A stretch of 17,718 nucleotides of DNA from an uncultured Clostridia bacterium. Its GTDB lineage: Bacteria > Bacillota > Clostridia > Oscillospirales > Acutalibacteraceae. Below are positions 13,302 to 17,718 of the stretch, in pieces. The stretch covers positions 1-17,718 of the forward strand of contig CAMOWP010000023.1 of NCBI GenBank assembly GCA_946628455.1, given 5' to 3'. The notes beneath the pieces were generated by a model. The model worked only from the letters and a program-made list of their open reading frames with translations, was not told the DNA's origin and ran no database searches. Both the position numbers and the translations under genes were made by a program. The first letter of the stretch is position 1. Each line of letters starts with the position of its first letter.

Positions 13302-13332
13302 CATAATATGATTAAGGCGGGGCATAAAACAA

Positions 13333-13389
13333 CAGGCAGCAAAAAAGACAGGGTGGAGAAATCCCGTGAATAGCCCTGTCTTTTGCCTG
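13333..13389 (-). terminator. Terminator of the sigma-like operon
   Basis: CAGGC (13333-13337) and the A-rich arm AAAAGACAGGG (13343-13353) pair with CCCTGTCTTTT (13374-13384) and GCCTG (13385-13389). The loop of 20 bases contains a small GG/CC stem. On the minus strand the GC-rich arm is followed by TTTTTT. Confidence 0.75.
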
Positions 13390-13400
13390 ATTATATATAT

Positions 13401-13715
13401 TCAGCCGCTGTAGCTGTCAAGCGCGCTTGAAATTGAAAAGTAACAGTATCTCAATGTATTGTTAACTATCTCCTTCCCTGCGTTTATATGGCGCGAAACA
13501 GTCGGCTGAGACAAGTGAAGCTCATAGGCAATTTCCTCCTGGCTTTTGCCTGAGATATACTTATATTTCAGGCAAACCCGCTGACGCTCGGTAAGCTCCC
13601 TTTCCATTATGAGCGGCAGAACTGTTTTAAGCGCGCGCTGCCTTGCCTTTTCCCTGTCATAGCCTTCGGTTTTATCATATGAAAAGCCGAAAAAAATATC
13701 ATCCATTAAATCCAT
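13401..13715 (-). CDS. Sigma-70 region 4-like HTH protein
   Basis: A 104-residue protein whose residues 40-84 (L-T-E-R-Q-R-V-C-L-K-Y-K-Y-I-S-G-K-S-Q-E-E-I-A, then L-S-Q-P-T-V-S-R-H-I) read as sigma-factor region 4, the HTH that contacts the -35 element. No region 2 is present, so it is not a complete sigma factor; it could be a regulator that borrows the fold, or half of a two-part sigma with the small protein upstream. The start at 13715 is chosen because GGAGG ends 6 bases before it; an ATG at 13721 directly abuts GGAGG and is less likely. It overlaps the preceding gene by 17 bases. The promoter of the pair carries a LexA-type box. A terminator follows the gene. Confidence 0.8.
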   Translation of the reverse strand: MDLMDDIFFGFSYDKTEGYDREKARQRALKTVLPLIMERELTERQRVCLKYKYISGKSQEEIAYELHLSQPTVSRHINAGKEIVNNTLRYCYFSISSALDSYSG

Positions 13716-13920
13716 TCTCATCCTCCAAATAAAAGCCTCTGAGCATAAATGCAGTGTTTTTGCATTCACAAGCCATATCGTAATAAAATCTGATTCTTTT
13801 CCTCAGCAAATCAAGCTCTCTGCCAGAATAAACGCATAAGAGTGGAGTTAGTGCGTCCGCAAGACAGACAGCGCGTCTGTACTGAGCCTCGTATTTACGA
13901 GCCAATTCATCCGTTGTCAT
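13699..13920 (-). CDS. Unknown 73-aa helical protein, first gene of sigma-like operon
   Basis: Not recognised. The product starts M-T-T-D-E-L-A-R-K-Y-E-A-Q-Y-R-R and is predicted almost wholly helical, with many Arg/Lys and a C-D-M-A-C-E-C-like cluster (M-A-C-E-C at 49-53). It has no membrane segment or signal peptide. The start at 13920 is preferred because AAGGG lies about 5 bases upstream and because the predicted transcription start (near 13960) lies downstream of the other in-frame ATG at 14034. Its end overlaps the sigma-like gene by 17 bases, which suggests coupled translation and physical partnership, for example as the missing polymerase-binding part or an anti-sigma-like partner. 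That is inference only. Confidence 0.65.
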   Translation of the reverse strand: MTTDELARKYEAQYRRAVCLADALTPLLCVYSGRELDLLRKRIRFYYDMACECKNTAFMLRGFYLEDENGFNG

Positions 13921-13943
13921 TTCTGCCCTTCTTTCTTTGGATA

Positions 13944-13963
13944 TTTGTACCGCTCGGTACAAA
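13944..13963. promoter_or_regulatory. Palindrome at the start site of the sigma-like operon
   Basis: TTTGTACCG (13944-13952) and CGGTACAAA (13955-13963) are perfect inverted arms around CT. The element covers about +1 to +17 of the predicted transcript. The two-base spacer cannot form a good RNA loop, so a protein binding site is more likely; the ACCG-N2-CGGT core resembles operators of TetR-type repressors. Confidence 0.6.
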
Positions 13964-13966
13964 CCT

Positions 13967-13995
13967 ATTTTATACGAACATCTGTTCGATGTCAA
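13967..13995 (-). promoter_or_regulatory. SOS-type promoter with LexA box in the spacer
   Basis: On the minus strand, TTGACA (13995-13990), a 17-base spacer and TAAAAT (13972-13967). The spacer contains the perfect palindrome CGAACATCTGTTCG (13975-13988), which has the GAAC-N4-GTTC core of Gram-positive LexA sites. LexA bound there would cover both hexamers. Confidence 0.75.
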
Positions 13996-14112
13996 TAGAA
14001 CAGAAAAAGTTTTACAAAAAATTGGACAGCGCAAATTTTTTTAAAGAAAGATATAGCTTTTATGTTAAATTTATACCATTTGTAGCTTTTGACAAGATTT
14101 CTCAACATTCGC

Positions 14113-14141
14113 TTGACAAAATGGTGAATAATTACTATAAT
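14113..14141 (+). promoter_or_regulatory. Consensus promoter of the small RNA gene
   Basis: TTGACA (14113-14118), 17-base spacer, TATAAT (14136-14141): both hexamers and the spacing are perfect. A second TTGACA lies at 14089-14094 within a similar context, without a matching -10. The AT-rich bases from 13996 to 14112 hold nothing else I can identify. Confidence 0.88.
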
Positions 14142-14147
14142 TAAAGA

Positions 14148-14253
14148 ACACTTGTTGCGGAGCCGCAACCGCAACAAGGAACCTGTCCTCCTATAGTTTG
14201 TTATAGACAGAGAGGGGAATGCCCGGGTGTTATACCCGGGCATTTTCCTTTTT
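14148..14253 (+). ncRNA. Stand-alone small RNA, about 100 nt, unrecognised
   Basis: The transcript is bounded by a perfect promoter and a strong terminator and contains no convincing reading frame. It folds as a 10-bp hairpin (CTTGTTGCGG 14151-14160 with CCGCAACAAG 14169-14178, loop of 8), a middle region with CTATA/TATAG (14191-14195, 14201-14205) and CTGT/ACAG closing around an unpaired CCTC, and the terminator stem at 14218-14244. CCGCAAC occurs twice in tandem, so GTTGCGG can pair with either copy, giving two exclusive hairpins. The C-rich CCUCCU is complementary to Shine-Dalgarno sequences, as in several Gram-positive regulatory RNAs. It lacks the 4.5S RNA, 6S RNA and tmRNA signatures. 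No plus-strand gene follows, so it is not a leader. The exact 5' end is estimated from the -10. Confidence 0.7.
14218..14253 (+). terminator. Terminator of the small RNA
   Basis: AATGCCCGGGT (14218-14228), loop GTTAT, ACCCGGGCATT (14234-14244): a perfect 11-bp GC-rich stem followed by TTCCTTTTT. Confidence 0.92.
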
Positions 14254-14266
14254 ATACGGCTATGAA

Positions 14267-14289
14267 AAAAGACGGCTGAGCCGTCTTTT
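14267..14289. terminator. Terminator of the pnuC-pyridoxamine kinase operon
   Basis: AAAAGACGGC (14267-14276), loop TGA, GCCGTCTTTT (14280-14289). On the minus strand it is followed by TTTTTT and overlaps the kinase stop codon. It may also act as a back-up for plus-strand transcripts. Confidence 0.88.
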
Positions 14290-15094
14290 AAATTATACTT
14301 ATAAACCTTTCAAACGCGATTCCGTCGGGGTGGTAGTGCTGCGGCGGCTCTTCTTTCAGCGTTTCGCTTATTGCCTTCTCAATAAATGCAGAAGCTTTTT
14401 TTACTGAGCTTAATATATCGCCGTTTACTATATAATCGCTCAGAACAAACGCTGAGAAGATATCCCCCGTTCCCGAAAAATGCTCGCCGAGCCTTTTGCT
14501 CTTTATGATTTCAAAGCTGCCGTTATGACATACTGCGTTTCCTATTTCTCCGCCTAGGTCAATACCCGTTGTTATAACGGTTTTGACGCCTGTTTTTTCA
14601 GACATAGCCTTTATATCCGACGGCGTGTATTTTTTATTAATATCGCAGCCGCAAAGCAGCGCAAGCTCCGTTACGTTAGGGGTAATAATATCTGCCTTTT
14701 TGCAAAGCGCTTTAACCTCGTTTATTGTATTTTCATCATAGCAGGGGTAAATTTCGCCGTCGTCTCCCATAATAGGGTCAACCGCAACAACCGTTTTTTC
14801 GGTTTTAAAGTCATCAATAAAGCGTGAAATAATCGCTCCCTGCGAGCTGTTCGGAATAAAGCCCGTCAGAATTCCGTCAAACTCCGCTTTGAGCTTTTTC
14901 CACTCGTCAATGAAGCTCTGCATAGAAGCGGTTAAATCAACGCTTTTAAAGCTCTCATAGCCCGTCTGGTTTGAGAAAACTCCCGTCGGCAGCGGACAGG
15001 GCTGAACGCCGTGTGCGCTTATAATCGGAATTGCCGCTGTGAGCGAGCATTTTCCGAAGCCCGATAAATCGTTTATAACTGCAATTTTTTTCAT
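14288..15094 (-). CDS. pdxY: Pyridoxamine/pyridoxal kinase
   Basis: A 268-residue ribokinase-fold kinase that phosphorylates pyridoxal, pyridoxamine or pyridoxine with ATP to make the B6 cofactor forms in the cytosol. Marks: I-N-D-L-S-G-F-G-K-C-S-L (7-18), the family's substrate-binding start; D-P-I-M-G-D-D-G (106-113); I-T-P-N-V-T-E (137-143); and S-G-T-G-D-I-F-S-A-F (207-216), where D211 is the catalytic base and G-T-G forms the anion hole. Many Firmicutes encode this version, annotated as pyridoxamine kinase. ThiD-type hydroxymethylpyrimidine kinases are related, but the N-terminal N-D-L-S-G and the P-C-P-L-P-T motif (32-37) fit PdxY/PdxK. GGTGAT (15098-15103) lies before the start. It follows pnuC by 46 bases, with a possible internal TATAAT in the gap. 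Confidence 0.9.
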   Translation of the reverse strand: MKKIAVINDLSGFGKCSLTAAIPIISAHGVQPCPLPTGVFSNQTGYESFKSVDLTASMQSFIDEWKKLKAEFDGILTGFIPNSSQGAIISRFIDDFKTEKTVVAVDPIMGDDGEIYPCYDENTINEVKALCKKADIITPNVTELALLCGCDINKKYTPSDIKAMSEKTGVKTVITTGIDLGGEIGNAVCHNGSFEIIKSKRLGEHFSGTGDIFSAFVLSDYIVNGDILSSVKKASAFIEKAISETLKEEPPQHYHPDGIAFERFISII

Positions 15095-15140
15095 ACAATC
15101 ACCGTATTCATTATACTATAACAAGGCTTAAATAACAACA

Positions 15141-15827
15141 TCAATCAGCTGCCTGATTCCTTTTCATTTTTCTCCAGTTAAAAAAGCCGTACAAATCATT
15201 TGCAAGGAACATTGTAAAGCACAGCACCATAGGGAGATACTCAATGCTTTTTATGCTTGCAAGAACCCAAAGAATAATAAGAACTATATCGTTTGCGCTG
15301 TAGGCAAGGGCATAGTGCGGCAGGCGCATTATAAGCAGGACGCTCGCAGCACAGCTTGTAAAAATTGAAACGGTTGAAACAATCAGGTTTGGCGTGTCAA
15401 GCGCCCCGAGGATAAAGTAAAACGCAACGGTAACCGCTGAGGATATAAGCAAAACACCTATGCCCTTTTTCACTGTCAGATGAGAAACCTCAACCTCGTC
15501 TGAATCCTTATACGGATGCTTAAGCCAGGATATAAGCGTTACGAAGGCGGAGGGAACTGTCATCCCCACATATGTTATTACCTCGCCGTAATACCTGAAT
15601 TTAAACGAAACTATTCCGTAAAGCAGCCCGAAAAATATTGAAAAAAGCTGGCCGTAAACATCTCCCTTAGCAACGAAAATAAGAGCGGTTACGCCGAGCA
15701 TTGAGGAGAAGGTGCTGAGCAGCCCCGCGCCTCCTGCTATGAATCCCGAAACGCCTGTTATAACAAGCGAAAGGATATAGAGTATCCACTCATTTTTCGT
15801 CAGATTTTTAAACGGATTATGCTTCAT
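15141..15827 (-). CDS. pnuC: PnuC-family vitamin/nucleoside transporter
   Basis: A 228-residue membrane protein with about seven hydrophobic helices. Family marks are W14 near the start, V-Y-G-Q-L-F-S-I-F-F-G-L-L-Y-G (57-71), the A-N-D at 178-180, L-A-N-D-L-Y-G-F-F-N-W (208-218) and the basic tail R-K-M-K-R-N-Q. PnuC proteins let nicotinamide riboside or a related vitamin diffuse in, where a cytosolic kinase traps it; subfamilies for thiamine and riboflavin exist. Here the partner in the operon is a vitamin B6 kinase, so the substrate may be pyridoxal or pyridoxine rather than nicotinamide riboside; this is inference from context. AAGGAAAG before the start serves as ribosome binding site. A structured leader with terminator features lies between the promoter and the gene. 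Confidence 0.87.
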   Translation of the reverse strand: MKHNPFKNLTKNEWILYILSLVITGVSGFIAGGAGLLSTFSSMLGVTALIFVAKGDVYGQLFSIFFGLLYGIVSFKFRYYGEVITYVGMTVPSAFVTLISWLKHPYKDSDEVEVSHLTVKKGIGVLLISSAVTVAFYFILGALDTPNLIVSTVSIFTSCAASVLLIMRLPHYALAYSANDIVLIILWVLASIKSIEYLPMVLCFTMFLANDLYGFFNWRKMKRNQAAD

Positions 15828-15841
15828 ATTCTTTCCTTACT

Positions 15842-15891
15842 AAAAAGCACCCGAACATATATCTTCAACGACCTAACGATATATGCGGGTG
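15842..15891 (-). promoter_or_regulatory. Attenuator-like leader hairpin of pnuC
   Basis: On the minus strand CACCCG (15891-15886) and CATATATC (15885-15878) pair with GATATATG (15863-15856) and, after a two-base bulge, CGGGTG (15853-15848). The loop is 14 bases, and CTTTTT (15847-15842) follows directly, just ahead of the ribosome binding site. It looks like a transcription attenuator; about 20 bases of leader (15914-15892) precede it. I do not recognise a known riboswitch. Confidence 0.65.
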
Positions 15892-15920
15892 ACTCGGTAG
15901 CCATTTATTCAACTTGAGAA

Positions 15921-15949
15921 ATTATATCACAAAAATAATTCACTGTCAA
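15921..15949 (-). promoter_or_regulatory. Consensus promoter of pnuC-pdxY
   Basis: On the minus strand TTGACA (15949-15944), 17-base spacer, TATAAT (15926-15921); the start should be near 15914, giving a leader of about 87 bases. Its -35 is half of the palindrome TGTCAATATTGACA (15944-15957). Confidence 0.88.
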
Positions 15950-15951
15950 TA

Positions 15952-15981
15952 TTGACAAAATGCGAAGGAACACCTTATAAT
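15952..15981 (+). promoter_or_regulatory. Consensus promoter of the 452-aa protein gene
   Basis: TTGACA (15952-15957), 18-base spacer, TATAAT (15976-15981), with a start near 15988 and a short leader. Its -35 is the other half of the palindrome shared with the pnuC promoter, so the two promoters are divergent with their -35 boxes 2 bases apart. Confidence 0.82.
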
Positions 15982-16005
15982 TATATTAAATAAGGCGGTG
16001 ATAAA

Positions 16006-17364
16006 ATGAAATGCGAAGATTTATCTAAGCATCTTGAATACGTTATAGAGGATTACACAGAGGCTTCAGGAGCAAGTGATTTCAAAATTAAAAAAGGCGA
16101 CGCCGTTGACTCATATTCATTTCAAAGCGGAAAAATCAGGCTTGAATTTGTCTACTCAAAAAAGGCAAGGGAAAACTATCCCGTCAGCACTCTTTACTGC
16201 AGAGTTTTTCTTGACGGCGGCGATTTTTTCTTTGAAATTCCCGAAATAATCAGCTTTATTGATATTCTTGATTATCACTGCTACTATTATCCGTACATTG
16301 AAAGCAGAACGCGGATTGACGAATGCTTTAATTACATTATGGATTTCATTGAGTACAGGCGGGAGGAAATTGAGTCGCTGTGTCCGCGCGCCGATGAGCT
16401 TAAGTCGCTTAAGCTTGAGGAGATAAAACGCGTTTACAAAACGGACGACTCCTCCGTTCCGGAGGATGCACAGTCGAAGGAAAAGCACTACGCTGCGCTT
16501 GACGAATATGTCTCCTCCTATGCTGTAAGCCGCTTCACAACCGGCGAGGCTTACGGCGCTTACCTCAGGGGAGATTTTGAAAAGGCGCTTTCAGAATACG
16601 GAAAACTCGGCGAGCTGACGGAATACGAAAAGAAGATAGTTAATTTCATTGACGGCAAGCAGGAGCCTTATCAGGCAATGCCGCTTGAATGCTCAAGCCT
16701 GCTTGAAGCAGATAATTACAAAAGAAAAAGCCTTAAGCTGTTTCTTGTTTCGCTTGCGTTTTCGGTTTTATTATTCTGGTTTATATTCTTTTGCGTTCAG
16801 GCTGTAATAAACGCCGTCTATACGCACTCCTCAATAATGTGCGACGGGGCAAATCCGTTTAAAACGGCGCTTTTCGGCATTGTGCCGGGGGTGCTGCTTG
16901 CAGTTACCTTCAGAAACAGGATAGAGCCGCTGTTTTACAAGGACAGAAAAAAGGCATTTGAATTTTATGATATGCTTTATCCGAAAAGCAAATTCGGCGC
17001 GCTGCAGCTCATCTGCATTGCGGTGTGCATTTTCTGCGTTTGCCTTTTTGCCGATTTTTCGCGCCCGACCTTTACTTATTACAAGGACAGGATTGAATAC
17101 AACACGCACGCAAAGCTTCTCAACAAAAAAACGGTTTACCCGATTGAGGATTTCGTTGATGTTGTTTGCGTTAACGGAAGATACTCACAGGACCTTAACG
17201 AATATATAGAAGAGCCTTTTTACGTGCTTGAATTTTCAAACGACCAGTATATTGATTTAGGAAGGCTGAAAATAAGCAAAAAGGAAAAAGCTCAGCTGAT
17301 TGAAGAGCTGAGGCAGAACAGAGAAAGCGATATACGCCATGTGCTTGCGATAGACGATTTATAA
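16006..17364 (+). CDS. Unrecognised membrane protein, 452 aa
   Basis: Not recognised. Residues 1 to about 235 are soluble and rich in acidic and aromatic residues (H-C-Y-Y-Y-P-Y at 91-97), with no signal peptide. Residues 180-210 (G-A-Y-L-R-G-D-F-E-K-A-L-S-E-Y-G-K-L-G) resemble a single TPR-like helical hairpin. Three hydrophobic segments follow at about 244-271, 286-303 and 331-350. The C-terminus (about 355-425) has alternating strands (F-T-Y-Y-K-D-R-I-E-Y, V-Y-P-I-E-D-F-V-D-V-V, F-Y-V-L-E-F-S, Q-Y-I-D-L-G), the pattern of bacterial PH-like domains after a membrane anchor. GGTGAT (15997-16002) lies before the start. It is a single-gene transcript with its own promoter and terminator. A membrane sensor or scaffold is possible but unproven. 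Confidence 0.85.
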   Translation: MKCEDLSKHLEYVIEDYTEASGASDFKIKKGDAVDSYSFQSGKIRLEFVYSKKARENYPVSTLYCRVFLDGGDFFFEIPEIISFIDILDYHCYYYPYIESRTRIDECFNYIMDFIEYRREEIESLCPRADELKSLKLEEIKRVYKTDDSSVPEDAQSKEKHYAALDEYVSSYAVSRFTTGEAYGAYLRGDFEKALSEYGKLGELTEYEKKIVNFIDGKQEPYQAMPLECSSLLEADNYKRKSLKLFLVSLAFSVLLFWFIFFCVQAVINAVYTHSSIMCDGANPFKTALFGIVPGVLLAVTFRNRIEPLFYKDRKKAFEFYDMLYPKSKFGALQLICIAVCIFCVCLFADFSRPTFTYYKDRIEYNTHAKLLNKKTVYPIEDFVDVVCVNGRYSQDLNEYIEEPFYVLEFSNDQYIDLGRLKISKKEKAQLIEELRQNRESDIRHVLAIDDL

Positions 17365-17368
17365 AAGA

Positions 17369-17400
17369 AAAAGAGCCGTCCCTTACGGGATAGCTCTTTT
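17369..17400. terminator. Bidirectional terminator between the 452-aa gene and rplL
   Basis: AAAAGAGC (17369-17376) pairs with GCTCTTTT (17393-17400), and TCCC (17379-17382) with GGGA (17387-17390), around loop TTAC and a 2x2 internal loop. T-runs exist on both strands. Confidence 0.82.
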
Positions 17401-17418
17401 AATTATGGATTAGCTAAA

Positions 17419-17718
17419 TTACTTAAGCTCAACAGTTGCGCCTGCTGCCTCAAGAGCTGCCTTGAGAGCCTCAGCGTCAGCTGCAGGAACGCCTTCCTTA
17501 ACAGGAGCAGGAGCGCCGTCAACAACAGCCTTTGCTTCCTTAAGGCCGAGACCTGTAGCCTCACGAACAGCCTTGATTACCTGAATCTTAGCTGAGCCTG
17601 CTGATGTAAGAATTACGTCAAAGTCAGTCTTTTCTTCAGCTGCTGCTGCGCCACCCTCTGCAGGTGCTGCAACTGCTACAGCTGCTGCTGCGCTTACGCC
17701 GAATTCTTCTTCTACTGC
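17419..17718 (-). CDS. rplL: 50S ribosomal protein L7/L12, missing its N-terminus
   Basis: The last 99 residues of L7/L12, the ribosomal stalk protein that recruits GTP-bound elongation factors. The window cuts off about the first 25 residues of the dimerisation domain. What remains begins A-V-E-E-E-F-G-V-S-A-A-A-A, runs through the Ala-rich hinge, and has the full C-terminal domain with K-T-D-F-D-V-I-L, K-I-Q-V-I-K-A-V-R-E-A-T-G-L-G-L-K-E-A-K, V-V-D-G-A-P and a final A-T-V-E-L-K. Codon use is more biased than in the neighbours, as usual for a highly expressed gene. The rest of the rplJ/rplL operon should lie just beyond the right edge. The stop is followed by the shared terminator. Confidence 0.97.
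   Translation of the reverse strand, partial: AVEEEFGVSAAAAVAVAAPAEGGAAAAEEKTDFDVILTSAGSAKIQVIKAVREATGLGLKEAKAVVDGAPAPVKEGVPAADAEALKAALEAAGATVELK

Noticed and set aside
14148..14253. Small RNA as 4.5S/SRP RNA, 6S RNA or tmRNA
   Set aside because: It lacks the GGAAGGAAGCAGCC-type SRP loop, is too short and lacks the open bubble of 6S RNA, and has no tRNA-like ends.
13401..14253. Prophage or mobile-element remnant
   Set aside because: Despite the SOS-type promoter and sigma-like gene, no integrase, att repeats, structural genes or base-composition break were seen nearby.
14219..14407. Plus-strand open frame of 62 codons starting in GAGGGGAATG inside the small RNA
   Set aside because: It begins within the terminator stem of the RNA and reads through two terminators and antisense through pdxY; the AG-rich bases are too close to the ATG. 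Not a believable gene.
15842..15914. pnuC leader as a known TPP, preQ1, THF or FMN riboswitch
   Set aside because: The signature bases of those aptamers (for example CUGAUGAGA for TPP) are absent, and the leader is shorter than most of them.

Overview
The window looks like chromosomal DNA from an anaerobic, low-to-mid GC Firmicute, most likely a gut Clostridium-type bacterium of the Ruminococcus/Oscillospiraceae kind. The reasons are AGGAGG-type and GGTGAT-type ribosome binding sites, consensus TTGACA/TATAAT promoters, Gram-positive LexA and WalR-like operator sequences, an O2-independent-style glycerol-3-phosphate dehydrogenase cluster with DUF1667, and short compact operons closed by strong intrinsic terminators. 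No phage, insertion sequence, CRISPR array, tRNA or rRNA was seen. This assignment is inferred from sequence style, not from a database match.

Layout. 1-224 (+): end of a short-chain dehydrogenase. 266-1148 (-): tcdA (tRNA t6A dehydratase) followed by a 55-residue single-pass membrane protein. 1317-1991 (-): a von Willebrand A protein, preceded by a large inverted repeat. 2099-5423 (-): two tandem paralogous acyltransferase-3 membrane proteins followed by a macro-domain/HTH protein. 5551-8109 (+): dus-nagA-trmL, an overlapping three-gene operon. 8253-10014 (+): a secreted, membrane-anchored CHAP peptidoglycan hydrolase behind a WalR-like box, overlapping a YbaK/ProX-type tRNA deacylase. 10105-13142 (-): three-gene flavoenzyme operon (GlpA-like, GlpB-like, DUF1667) behind a palindromic operator and a near-cre site. 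13401-13920 (-): a 73-residue unknown and a sigma-region-4-like protein, driven by a TTGACA-17-TAAAAT promoter whose spacer holds a LexA-type palindrome. 14113-14253 (+): a stand-alone small RNA gene with a perfect consensus promoter and strong terminator. 14288-15827 (-): pnuC-family transporter plus pyridoxamine/pyridoxal kinase behind an attenuator-like leader. 16006-17364 (+): unrecognised membrane protein. 17419-17718 (-): most of rplL.

The most interesting parts are the 13.4-16.0 kb segment and the CHAP promoter. In the former, an apparently SOS-controlled sigma-like operon lies back to back with an undescribed small RNA. Next to it, a PnuC-type channel is paired with a vitamin B6 kinase rather than a nicotinamide riboside kinase, behind a structured leader that does not match any riboswitch I know. 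The pnuC operon and the unknown membrane protein gene fire divergently from promoters whose two -35 boxes form one perfect 14-bp palindrome. At 8.2 kb, a perfect TGTAAT-N5-TGTAAC element stands before a cell-wall hydrolase, as expected for WalR control. All regulatory calls rest on pattern matching by eye.
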